NCBI RefSeq assembly: GCF_000337595.1
Contig: NZ_AOIL01000017.1
Span: 48,242-112,241, forward strand
Length of the DNA stretch: 64,000 nt
Reading direction: 5' to 3'
DNA from: Natrialba taiwanensis DSM 12281
Lineage (GTDB): Archaea > Halobacteriota > Halobacteria > Halobacteriales > Natrialbaceae
The notes under the pieces were generated by a model, which saw only the letters and a program-made list of their open reading frames with translations, was not told the origin of the DNA and did not search any database. Within the stretch, counting starts at the first letter, position 1, and every line of letters starts with the position of its first letter. The position numbers and the translations under genes were made by a program. This document shows positions 8,765 through 17,056 of this stretch, one piece after another.

Positions 8765-11437
8765 ATGAGTATGGACGCACAGACGGACGAAGACGACGAG
8801 CCATCGCTCGAGGGCGGCTACGACCCCGACGCGGTCGAGGCGCGCTGGCAGGACCGCTGGGTCGACGAGGAAACCTACGCCTACGAGAGCGACCCGAAAC
8901 GCGATCCGAACACCGTCTACGCCATCGACACGCCGCCGCCGACGGTCTCAGGGAGCCTGCACATGGGCCACCTCTACGGCCACACGCTGCAGGACTTCGC
9001 CGCCCGGTTCCAGCGGATGGCAGACGGCGATGTGCTGTTTCCCTTCGGCTACGACGACAACGGGATCGCGAGCGAGCGCCTGACCGAGAAAGAACTCGAC
9101 ATCCGCCACCAGGACTACGAGCGCCGCGAGTTCCAGGAACTCTGCCGCGAGGTCTGTACGGAGTACGAGGCCGAGTTCACCGAGAAGATGCAGGGACTCG
9201 GTTGCTCGATCGACTGGTCGAACACGTACAAGACGATCGAGCCGCGGGTCCAGCGCGTCTCGCAGCTTTCCTTCCTCGACCTCTACGAGAAGGGCCGGGA
9301 GTACCGCAAGAAGGCCCCCGCGATCTGGTGTCCGGAGTGCGAGACGGCGATTTCCCAGGTCGAGATGGAAGACGACGAGCGCCACTCGCACTTCAACGAC
9401 ATCGCGTTCGACATCGTCGGTGACGGTGCGGACCGCGACGAGTTCATCATCTCCACGACGCGACCTGAACTCATTCCGGCCTGCGTCGCCGTCTTCGTTC
9501 ACCCGGACGACGAGGACAATCAGGAACTCGTCGGCGAGACGGCTCGCGTGCCGATCTTCGGCCACGAGGTGCCGATCATCGCGGACGACCGCGTCGACAT
9601 GGAGAAGGGAAGCGGCGTCGTGATGTGCTGTACCTTCGGCGACCAGAACGACATCGAGTGGTACCAGGCCTACGACCTGCCGCTTCGCGTCGCCATCGAC
9701 GAGTCGGCGACGATGACCGACCTGGCGGGCGACTACGAGGGCCTCTCGACGGAAGAAGCGCGCGAGGCCATCGTCGAGGACTTAGACGACGACGGGTACC
9801 TGCGCGACCGCTGGGAGATCACCCACGCCGTCGGCGTCCACGAGCGCTGCGATACCCCCGTCGAGTTCCGCGTCTCCAAGCAGTGGTACGTCGAGATTCT
9901 GGACCACAAGGAGGAGTATCTGGAGGCCGGCCGGGAGATGGACTGGTACCCCGAGAAGATGTTCACCCGCTACAAGCACTGGATCGAGGGCTTGGAGTGG
10001 GACTGGCTCATCTCGCGCCAGCGCGACTCGGGGATTCCGTTCCCGGTCTGGTACTGCGCCGAGTGCGACCACGAGATCATGGCCGCAAAGGAAGATCTCC
10101 CGGTCGATCCGCTCTCGGACGAGCCGCCGGTCGATAGCTGTCCGGAGTGCGGCCACGACGAGTTCGTCGTGGAGGAGGACGTCTTCGACACCTGGGCGAC
10201 CTCCTCGCTGACCCCCCTCATCAACGCCGGCTGGGACTGGGACGAAGCCGACGAGACGTTCCGGATGGAGAAACCCGAACTCTACCCGTTCGACCTGCGC
10301 CCGCAGGGCCACGACATCATCTCGTTCTGGCTGTTCCACACCGTCGTCAAGTGCTACGAGCACACCGGCGAGGTGCCCTTCGACGCGACGATGATCAACG
10401 GCCACATCCTGGACGAGAACCGCGAGAAGATGTCCAAATCGAAGGGCAACGTCGTCAGACCCGACCGGGTGCTCTCAGAGTACCCAGTGGACGCTGTGCG
10501 CTTCTGGGCGGCGAGCGCCGCCGTCGGCGACGACTTCCCGTACCAGGAGAAGGACCTGCGCGCCGGCGAGAAACTCCTTCGCAAACTCTGGAACGCCTCG
10601 AAACTCGTCGACACGCTCGCGCCCGCCGAACCCGGCGAACCCGAGGAGCCAGCTGAACTCGAGCCGATCGACCGCTGGCTGCTCGCCGAATTAGACGACG
10701 CGGTCGACGAACTCACCGCGCAGTTCGAGGACTACGAGTTCGCCAAGGCGCGCGACCGCCTGCGGACGTTCTTCTGGAACACCTTCTGTGATGACTACCT
10801 CGAGATCGCGAAGGGCCGCGAGGACAACCCCTCGACACAGTACGCGCTGCGGACCGCACACCGGACGTTCCTCGAACTCTGGGCACCGTTCCTGCCGCAC
10901 GTGACGGAGGAGATCTGGCAGGCAGTCTATGCAGGCGGGTCCGCGACGGCCCTCGACAGCATCCACACCCGCGACTGGCCCGCGCCGCAGGGCTACGAGG
11001 CCGACCTCACGGCCGGCGAAACCGCACTCGAGGTCATCGGGGCGCTCCGGCGCTACAAGAGCGAGCACCAGTTGCCGCTGAACGCCGACCTCGAATCCGT
11101 CGCCGTCTACGGCCCGATCGAGGGCTTCGAGGACGCCATCCAGAACGTGATGCACGTGCAGGATCTCACCGTACTCGAGACCGAACCGGAGGTCACCACC
11201 GAAGTCGCCTCGATCGACCTCGACTACTCGACGCTCGGCCCGAAGTTCGGCTCGAAGGTCGGCGACATCGACGCCGGCCTCGAAAGCGGCGAGTACGAGA
11301 TCGACCGCGACGCTGACGTGCTCCGCGTCGCCGGCGAAGAACTCGATGACGAATTGTTCGACGTTGAACTCGAGCGCACCTACTCCGGCGAGGGCGACAT
11401 GATCGAGACCGAGTCGGCGGTCGTCATCGTCGACTAA
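8765..11437 (+). CDS. valS: Valyl-tRNA synthetase
   Basis: A class I aminoacyl-tRNA synthetase of about 890 residues that charges tRNA-Val in the cytoplasm. Visible hallmarks are the HIGH-type signature in SGSLHMGHLYGH near the N-terminus, the editing domain, paired CPEC zinc-type knuckles (WCPECET and CPECGHDEF), and the KMSKS loop in REKMSKSKGNVV. The DALR-type anticodon-binding part follows. I chose ATG 8765 (MSMDAQTDEDD); an in-frame TTG at 8654 would add 37 non-descript residues. A candidate leader ORF and hairpin lie 145-225 bases upstream. The 167 bases after the stop hold an imperfect inverted repeat. Confidence 0.93.
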   Translation: MSMDAQTDEDDEPSLEGGYDPDAVEARWQDRWVDEETYAYESDPKRDPNTVYAIDTPPPTVSGSLHMGHLYGHTLQDFAARFQRMADGDVLFPFGYDDNGIASERLTEKELDIRHQDYERREFQELCREVCTEYEAEFTEKMQGLGCSIDWSNTYKTIEPRVQRVSQLSFLDLYEKGREYRKKAPAIWCPECETAISQVEMEDDERHSHFNDIAFDIVGDGADRDEFIISTTRPELIPACVAVFVHPDDEDNQELVGETARVPIFGHEVPIIADDRVDMEKGSGVVMCCTFGDQNDIEWYQAYDLPLRVAIDESATMTDLAGDYEGLSTEEAREAIVEDLDDDGYLRDRWEITHAVGVHERCDTPVEFRVSKQWYVEILDHKEEYLEAGREMDWYPEKMFTRYKHWIEGLEWDWLISRQRDSGIPFPVWYCAECDHEIMAAKEDLPVDPLSDEPPVDSCPECGHDEFVVEEDVFDTWATSSLTPLINAGWDWDEADETFRMEKPELYPFDLRPQGHDIISFWLFHTVVKCYEHTGEVPFDATMINGHILDENREKMSKSKGNVVRPDRVLSEYPVDAVRFWAASAAVGDDFPYQEKDLRAGEKLLRKLWNASKLVDTLAPAEPGEPEEPAELEPIDRWLLAELDDAVDELTAQFEDYEFAKARDRLRTFFWNTFCDDYLEIAKGREDNPSTQYALRTAHRTFLELWAPFLPHVTEEIWQAVYAGGSATALDSIHTRDWPAPQGYEADLTAGETALEVIGALRRYKSEHQLPLNADLESVAVYGPIEGFEDAIQNVMHVQDLTVLETEPEVTTEVASIDLDYSTLGPKFGSKVGDIDAGLESGEYEIDRDADVLRVAGEELDDELFDVELERTYSGEGDMIETESAVVIVD

Positions 11438-11497
11438 TCGGCGACGACGAACTCGCTGGCCTCGCTTCGCTTCGAGTTCAGCAACGGAACCGACGGA

Positions 11498-11554
11498 CGG
11501 TTTCCGATACTGTCGCTGACCGAAGCCAGGCGCGAAACCGCGACAGTCAAACCG
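11498..11554 (+). terminator. Imperfect inverted repeat after valS
   Basis: CGGTTT and CTGTCGC (11498-11503, 11510-11516) are complementary to GCGACAG and AAACCG (11540-11546, 11549-11554), giving 13 base pairs with internal bulges, followed directly by TTCTTT. It may end valS transcription or act in the 5' region of the next gene at 11605. Confidence 0.35.
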
Positions 11555-11604
11555 TTCTTTCAGCTATCCGTACTCTCTTGAAGACAGGTTTCGTTCGCGA
11601 CACT

Positions 11605-12618
11605 ATGCAACGAGTCACCCGCCGCCGCGTGCTCGGACTCGGCGCGGCGAGCCTCGGGGCCGTCGCCGGTTGTCTGGACGAAACGCCGGGAACGGCCTCC
11701 GAAGACGGACCGAACAGCACTGGGGGAGACGAAAACGGAGACGGCGACGGCAACGGAAACGGAAAGGCGGACGGCGAGTTCCCACCGTGTCCGGACTACG
11801 GCGACAGCGTCGACCGCGTCGTCTGTTACGACGGTGTCGATACCGAGACCGAACCGGCCGTTCTCGAGCCGTCGGCTCGAACCGTCGAAGAGGGCGGGAC
11901 GATCGAGTTCACGCTCGCGAACGACGCGGACGAGCGACTGGCGACGAACGTCTACAACTGGCGCGTCGACAAGTACGTCGACGGCGAGTGGGACCGCGTC
12001 GCACCGCGCGGCTACAACGCGCCGCTGATGTACCTCGAATCGGGCGAGGCCCACACCTGGGCCGTCACGCCCGACAACGACGGGATTGCGGACGGCGGCT
12101 ACGTCTCGTCGACGGGCGGGACGGACGAACTCACGCTCGAAGGTGTCGGGCCGGGGACGTACGCGTTCCGTGCTCGCGGCTGGTTCGAGGACCGTCGGGA
12201 GGCGGAGCAAATCGCGTTCGCGACGACGTTCGAACTCGAGGCCGAGGAGTTGACACTGACGCCGACGGACGCGATCGCGGACACCGAACTCGATGACGAG
12301 GGCGACGGCGGCACCGACACGCTCGTCGCCACCTCGACGCGCGGCGATCCCGACGACGAGTACCAGCGACTGTGCGAATTCGAACTTGAGGTCGTCAACG
12401 AACCGGGCGACGGGACGGAGCCACAACGACTGCTCACGGAGCAACTGCTCCGGCACAGCCAACTCTGGGATGCGGTCGCACTCGCAGCCGAGCGCGACGT
12501 ATCCACCGTTCGCATCGAGGAATACAACGGCACACACCCGGCGTTCGGTCACGACAGCGACGGCCTCTACGGGTTCCAGGAACAGTACTACCGCGTTTGG
12601 ACAGCTGAACTCGAGTAG
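11605..12618 (+). CDS. Tat lipoprotein, hypothetical
   Basis: A 337-residue protein starting with a haloarchaeal Tat lipoprotein signal: TRRRVLGLGAASLGAVAGC, in which the cysteine is the likely lipid-anchored residue at about position 22. A Gly/Asp/Asn-rich hexanucleotide-repeat stretch (about residues 38-55) forms a flexible stalk. The rest is an acidic beta-rich domain, probably exposed on the cell surface (FTLANDADERL, then GTYAFRARGWFED), suggesting an immunoglobulin-like fold. The function is unknown. ATG 11605 is preferred over an upstream TTG because it gives a proper signal peptide. Confidence 0.72.
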   Translation: MQRVTRRRVLGLGAASLGAVAGCLDETPGTASEDGPNSTGGDENGDGDGNGNGKADGEFPPCPDYGDSVDRVVCYDGVDTETEPAVLEPSARTVEEGGTIEFTLANDADERLATNVYNWRVDKYVDGEWDRVAPRGYNAPLMYLESGEAHTWAVTPDNDGIADGGYVSSTGGTDELTLEGVGPGTYAFRARGWFEDRREAEQIAFATTFELEAEELTLTPTDAIADTELDDEGDGGTDTLVATSTRGDPDDEYQRLCEFELEVVNEPGDGTEPQRLLTEQLLRHSQLWDAVALAAERDVSTVRIEEYNGTHPAFGHDSDGLYGFQEQYYRVWTAELE

Positions 12619-12675
12619 TCGGGCGATGAACTCGGTTTCCAGAACTCGTTTTCGAGAATGTGTGGCCGCCGTCCG

Positions 12676-13449
12676 TTACGGTCGCGTCGTGCTCTCGACG
12701 CCGCCAGCCGGTTCCGTTTCTGCATCGGATGCCGCTTGAGTCGCCCGCTCCCGGTCGAGTTCGCGTTCGCAGTGCTTGATGCGCGTCGCCAGCGCGAGAA
12801 AGAGAGCGAGGAGGGTGAACGTGACTTCGCCGCCGGCGACGACGCCGAGCGCGTCGGCTCCGAGAAACATGGGTGTCTCACGCGCGACGGGGATGATCGT
12901 GTGATGGAGGTCGCCGGCGACCGGGACGAAGTAATCGACGAGGAGGTTACTCGTGTACCAGACGAGTGCGATGGCGACGGCTCGAACGGGGAAGTCGGTG
13001 ATGCGGTGAAGGACGAACGCCTGGACGACCATCGCGAGGTGGCTCCAGAACAGGAACTGGTACATGAGCGGATCGAGGTAGGCGTAGGCGTCGGCGAACG
13101 CGAGCAGCGTGTACGGCGTCCAGAGGCCGAGGATCACGTTCCCGAAGAACGCGAGTGCGGTCAGCCACGGGAGTTCGTGGCCGAGTTTCCAGGCGGCGAT
13201 CGCGAGCGCAATGAGCAGGGTCGCCATCGGACTGTCGGGAACCCACGGCCACAGTGCCGGTGGCGTTCCGGCGAACTGGCCGGAGTAGTACCAGAAGCCG
13301 AAGCCCGTCCCCGCGAGGTTGATCGCCACGACGAGCCAGGCGAACCGCAGCCCGAGGTCCTCCACCGTCTTCGGTACGGGCGCGAGATAGTGCGGCAGCG
13401 ACCCGCGGTCGGCCGCCGCGGAGTCCGCCAACTGAGTCGACGCGGTCAT
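12676..13449 (-). CDS. DUF1405-type integral membrane protein
   Basis: A 257-residue membrane protein with about six to seven hydrophobic helices, from about residue 32 to 220, and a charged C-terminal tail (HCERELDRERATQ). The layout and sequence (NLAGTGFGFWYYSGQF, HLAMVVQAFVLHRITDFP) match the DUF1405 family of archaeal and bacillar membrane proteins, whose function is not established. The ATG at 13449 begins MTASTQLADSA; the longer open frame upstream is antisense to the next gene. It converges with the lipoprotein gene and diverges from the 13570 gene. Confidence 0.75.
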   Translation of the reverse strand: MTASTQLADSAAADRGSLPHYLAPVPKTVEDLGLRFAWLVVAINLAGTGFGFWYYSGQFAGTPPALWPWVPDSPMATLLIALAIAAWKLGHELPWLTALAFFGNVILGLWTPYTLLAFADAYAYLDPLMYQFLFWSHLAMVVQAFVLHRITDFPVRAVAIALVWYTSNLLVDYFVPVAGDLHHTIIPVARETPMFLGADALGVVAGGEVTFTLLALFLALATRIKHCERELDRERATQAASDAETEPAGGVESTTRP

Positions 13450-13569
13450 CGTTCGGCGCGACGGACGGCATGCGCAAAACAGTAGCGGTACCGGGAGCTG
13501 TGGCGGGCGCGTTTCGGACCGCGACACCGCACCGATATCACTACGATCATCCCGGCCGTAGCACCGCCT

Positions 13570-14358
13570 GTGACCACGGTGGACGAACGGACCCGACGCC
13601 GGCTTTCGACCGGCCACGTCGTCGAGCTCCCGCTCGACCTCTCGTTTGCGATGGGCGGCGTCACCGTCCCCGCGCGCCGGAAGCGGCTCGCGACGGTCCT
13701 CCCGAGGGGGCTCTCGTCGCTCGCGATCGCACCGGGCGTCGGCTGCGTTGCACTCGTCGGGATTCAGTATCATCGAGTGGGTCGCGAGACAGGACGAGCG
13801 AAAGACGGAGCGGACGGGGCTGCGGAGACAGGACTCGACCCCTACGACGAGTTCGGCGTCATCGTCCCGGTCGTCCGCGGGAGTCGAACGGACCTTCCCC
13901 TCGCGCAACTCGCGGACGGCGAGGTTGGCGGCTACGTCCACTGGCTGCCGGTGACGACCGATCCGTCCGTCGCGCTCGGCCGAGAGATCTGGGGCTTTCC
14001 GAAGGAAGCGGCGGACGTGACGGTGACCGATGGGTCGGATCGAATCCGCGTCACCGTCGCGGGAGACGGCGATCGCGAGCCGATCCGACTCGATATCTCC
14101 CACCCGCGATTCGGACCGACGGAACGCGACTGGACGCTGTGGAGCTATACGACGAAAGACGGCGACCTCCTGCGGACGAAGGCTCGCATTCGGGGCGACG
14201 TCGCGTTCGGCGTCGGGTCGGCGATCGGGACGCGCCTCGACGCGGCGTCCGGTCTGGCGGATGAACTCGGTGTCTGGAGACGACCGCTCGGGCGGCTGTA
14301 CGGATCGAACGTTCGCGCGCGCCTGTTTGCCGGCGAACTGATCTGCGATGACGGATGA
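13570..14358 (+). CDS. Acetoacetate-decarboxylase-fold protein
   Basis: A 262-residue protein with a GTG start, similar in layout to the acetoacetate decarboxylase (ADC) family. The parts that point there are [31 protein letters not shown], and GFPKEAADV, which in ADC-family members surrounds the active-site region. Many haloarchaeal members have no proven decarboxylase activity. It ends 110 bases before pdxS and may not be co-transcribed because a separate TATA box precedes pdxS. Confidence 0.7.
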   Translation: MTTVDERTRRRLSTGHVVELPLDLSFAMGGVTVPARRKRLATVLPRGLSSLAIAPGVGCVALVGIQYHRVGRETGRAKDGADGAAETGLDPYDEFGVIVPVVRGSRTDLPLAQLADGEVGGYVHWLPVTTDPSVALGREIWGFPKEAADVTVTDGSDRIRVTVAGDGDREPIRLDISHPRFGPTERDWTLWSYTTKDGDLLRTKARIRGDVAFGVGSAIGTRLDAASGLADELGVWRRPLGRLYGSNVRARLFAGELICDDG

Positions 14359-14415
14359 CGGCGGACGACGGTCGGAATCGGACGATCGGAGCCGAACGTC
14401 TTCGGCCGCTGAGAC

Positions 14416-14423
14416 GTTTTACT
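14416..14423 (+). promoter_or_regulatory. TATA box upstream of pdxS
   Basis: The sequence gttttact is 28 nt (centre) before the GTG at 14448 and about 48 nt before the pdxS ATG, so the mRNA probably starts near 14448 and has a short leader. Confidence 0.5.
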
Positions 14424-14447
14424 CCCCAAAGGACACGCGTAAGTGCG

Positions 14448-14471
14448 GTGACTCCAAACCGGGTAGTATGA
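14448..14471 (+). CDS. Possible 7-codon minicistron before pdxS
   Basis: GTG at 14448 sits where the transcript is predicted to start and opens a 7-codon frame whose TGA (14469-14471) overlaps the pdxS ATG as ATGA. If leaderless initiation occurs at the GTG, pdxS would be reached by termination-reinitiation. It is very short and may be chance. Confidence 0.2.
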   Translation: MTPNRVV

Positions 14472-15376
14472 CCGAGGAAACCGATCTCGAGGAACTGCGG
14501 CGCGGGACCGACCTCGTCAAGCGCGGCTTCGCACAGATGCAAAAGGGTGGCGTCATCATGGACGTCGTCAACCCCGAACAGGCCCGTATTGCCGAGGACG
14601 CCGGTGCAGTCGCCGTCATGGCGCTGGAAGCTGTCCCCGCAGATATCCGCAAGCGCGGCGGCGTCGCCCGCATGGCGGACCCCGCCGATGTCGCGGAGAT
14701 CGTCGAGGAAGTCTCCATCCCGGTGATGGGCAAGGCCCGCATCGGTCACACGAAGGAAGCCCAGATCCTGGAGGCCGTCGGCGTCGATATGATCGACGAG
14801 AGCGAGGTGCTCACGCCCGCCGACGACGCCTACCACATCGACAAGCGCGACTTTACGGCACCCTTCGTCTGCGGCGCGCGCAACCTCGGAGAGGCGCTGC
14901 GCCGAATCAACGAGGGTGCGGCGATGATCCGCACCAAGGGCGAAGCCGGCACCGGCGACGTCAACCAGGCCGTCCACCACCAGCGGACGATCAAGGGTGC
15001 GATTCGCGAGTTAGAAGGCATGACTCACGAGGAGCGCGAGGCCTACGCGCGCGAGATCGAAGCACCCGCCGAGTTGGTCCACGAAACCGCGGAGATGGGT
15101 CGTCTCCCGGTCGTCAACTTCGCCGCCGGCGGGATCGCGACGCCCGCAGACGCGGCGCTCATGATGCACCACGAGTGCGACGGTATCTTCGTGGGCAGTG
15201 GGATCTTCGGCGCAGAAAATCCACCCGTGATGGGCGAGGCGATCGTTCAGGCGACGAACAACTGGGACGACCCCGAAACACTCGTCGAGATTTCGAAGAA
15301 CCTCGGGAAAGGGATGAAGGGCGACGCGAACGCCGACCTGCCAGAAGAGGAGAAGTTGCAGGGACGGGGCGTCTAA
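14468..15376 (+). CDS. pdxS: Pyridoxal 5'-phosphate synthase subunit PdxS
   Basis: A 302-residue lyase/synthase subunit of the deoxyxylulose-5-phosphate-independent vitamin B6 route. PdxS joins ribose 5-phosphate, glyceraldehyde 3-phosphate and ammonia from the PdxT glutaminase to make PLP. The near-complete conservation of the family is evident ([18 protein letters not shown], then [16 protein letters not shown], and [20 protein letters not shown]), as expected of a TIM barrel that assembles as a dodecamer. ATG 14468 gives the standard start and length. The partner pdxT is not in the window. Confidence 0.95.
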   Translation: MTEETDLEELRRGTDLVKRGFAQMQKGGVIMDVVNPEQARIAEDAGAVAVMALEAVPADIRKRGGVARMADPADVAEIVEEVSIPVMGKARIGHTKEAQILEAVGVDMIDESEVLTPADDAYHIDKRDFTAPFVCGARNLGEALRRINEGAAMIRTKGEAGTGDVNQAVHHQRTIKGAIRELEGMTHEEREAYAREIEAPAELVHETAEMGRLPVVNFAAGGIATPADAALMMHHECDGIFVGSGIFGAENPPVMGEAIVQATNNWDDPETLVEISKNLGKGMKGDANADLPEEEKLQGRGV

Positions 15377-15452
15377 GACGAGTTCATCGTCAAGTTAGTA
15401 CCGAATCACCCGTCGACCTGGGGGTCTCGGTACAGATGGCCCCGCCAGTCGA

Positions 15453-15959
15453 TTACTGTTCATTATCGATCTGCCGTTCGAGCAATCGAATGCGCTGCTC
15501 GAGTTCCTCGAGTCGAGTAACCTTCCGCCCGAGAGAGGTGCCGAAAACGACGCAAACAGCGAGCCCAAGGGCGACCGAGTTCTGTCACCAACTCGATCGC
15601 CTGCGTTCGGCGAGCGTCAGTCCCAGAAATCCGAGATACGTCACCAGCGCGCCCGCCATCGCCGAGAGGACGGGCGAGGGTGCGACCGTCGCCCCGCCGA
15701 CGATCGCGAGGAGTGCAAGGCCGACCGCCGTGACCTGCACGGCCGGCCGCTCCCAGTACTCGCGGACGAGGGCGGGGTCTCGAGCGGCGATGAACTCGAA
15801 CGCGATCGTTCCACACCCGCCACCGACGGCAGAACGCAGCGATACCGATGCCTCGACGATCGCGAACGCGAGGCCGACAGCGGCGAGAACGAGTACCGCG
15901 AGGGCCGCGTCGATTCGTGTCCCCATTCGTGCTTGCTCGGGCGAAACGACCGTAATCAC
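15453..15959 (-). pseudogene. Membrane protein gene interrupted by in-frame TGA
   Basis: A GTG start at 15959 overlaps the thrB stop by 4 bases (GTGA) and opens a 124-residue membrane protein (15585-15959) with about three helices. A TGA at 15585-15587 stops it, but the same frame continues open for 43 more codons to a TAA at 15453. That extension reads as another membrane helix (VALGLAVCVVFGTSLGR) followed by a charged heptad-like coiled coil (VTRLEELEQRIRLLERQ). The continuous frame suggests one longer original protein of about 168 residues cut by a nonsense change. Alternatively, the 124-residue product is genuine and the tail is a remnant. The function is unknown. Confidence 0.55.
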
Positions 15960-16852
15960 TCCTGATACAGCTGTGCGCCCTCACCGACGCGCGTCTGGTA
16001 GGCGCGACTCTCGATTCCTTCGGCGTCGAAGGCGTCGAGCATCGCCGAGGCGACCTGCCCTCGGTGGTCGGGGTGGCGACAGACTGCGAGCACGCCAGGC
16101 CCGGCACCGCTGACGGTCACGCCCGTGGCACCTGCATCGAGGGCGGCTTCTCGAACGGCCCCGTAGCCGTCGATGAGCGCGCTGCGTTCGGGCGTGACGA
16201 TTTCGTCCGTCATGCCCTGTCCGACGAGTTCAGGATCGTTCCGCGTCATGCCGACGGCGAGCGTGGCGGCGCGGCTGACGGTATCGACGATGTCGGTGAG
16301 CAGTGCCTGATCGGGAACGACATCGCGCGCATCGCGCGTTGAGACGGTCGTCTCGGGAAGACAGACGACGAGCGGCAGGGAAGCGTCCACCTGTGTGACG
16401 TTACTATCAGTATCGGTATTGGAAACGATGGTAAAGCCGCCGAGAAGCGACGGCGCGACGTTGTCAGCGTGGGCTTCGCCCGAGACGAGCGCTTCGCCCT
16501 CCGCGGCGATCGGGACGAGTTCGTCGCGCGAGTAGCCGCGGTCGTAGAGTTCGTTGAGTGCGACGGCCGCGGCGGCTGCGCTCGCAGCCGAGGAGCCGAG
16601 ACCGGACGACGGGCGGATGCCCTTGTCGATCTCGATCCGAGCGGGGGCGTCGAGTGCGTCCGCGACGGCCCCGACGGTGTTCTTTGCTGGGTCCTCCGGA
16701 ATGAACTCGCTGCCGGTGCCGGTCACGGTGATCGTCGTTTCCGGCGCGCGTTCGACGCGAACGATGTCGGCGGGTGCGCCGAGCGCGATACCGAAGACAT
16801 CGAAGCCGCTGCCGAGATTTGCGCTCGTCGCCGGAGCCCGCACGGTGAGCAT
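15956..16852 (-). CDS. thrB: Homoserine kinase
   Basis: A 298-residue GHMP-family kinase that phosphorylates homoserine for threonine synthesis. The N-terminus (VRAPATSANLGSGFDVFGIA) is the homoserine-kinase signature, and the GHMP ATP-binding loop is visible as GIRPSSGLGSSAASAAAAA near residues 80-100. The C-terminal GHMP domain has VSGAGPGVLAV. The length is normal. The stop overlaps the following membrane gene by 4 bases. The 204 bases upstream, before the transducer gene, are a GGTTCC/GAACCG low-complexity spacer without a supported gene. Confidence 0.93.
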   Translation of the reverse strand: MLTVRAPATSANLGSGFDVFGIALGAPADIVRVERAPETTITVTGTGSEFIPEDPAKNTVGAVADALDAPARIEIDKGIRPSSGLGSSAASAAAAAVALNELYDRGYSRDELVPIAAEGEALVSGEAHADNVAPSLLGGFTIVSNTDTDSNVTQVDASLPLVVCLPETTVSTRDARDVVPDQALLTDIVDTVSRAATLAVGMTRNDPELVGQGMTDEIVTPERSALIDGYGAVREAALDAGATGVTVSGAGPGVLAVCRHPDHRGQVASAMLDAFDAEGIESRAYQTRVGEGAQLYQE

Positions 16853-17056
16853 GCCGTCTCATTTCCAGACTGCAGGCAAAAAGGTAGCGGACCGGACCGA
16901 ACGCGACGGCGAACCGGTTCCGGTTCCAGTTTCAGTTCTAGCGCCGGTTCCGATTGTGGTTCGGTTCCGGTTGTGGTTTCAGTGCCGGTAACGATGGGGG
17001 TGCCGATGACGGACAATCAGTGCTGGTCTCGAGACACTGACTGTCGACGGTGATCG

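Noticed and set aside
16862..17056. GGTTCC-rich spacer as a coding region (97-codon minus frame)
   Set aside because: Low-complexity hexamer repeats with no domain; it overlaps the thrB start.
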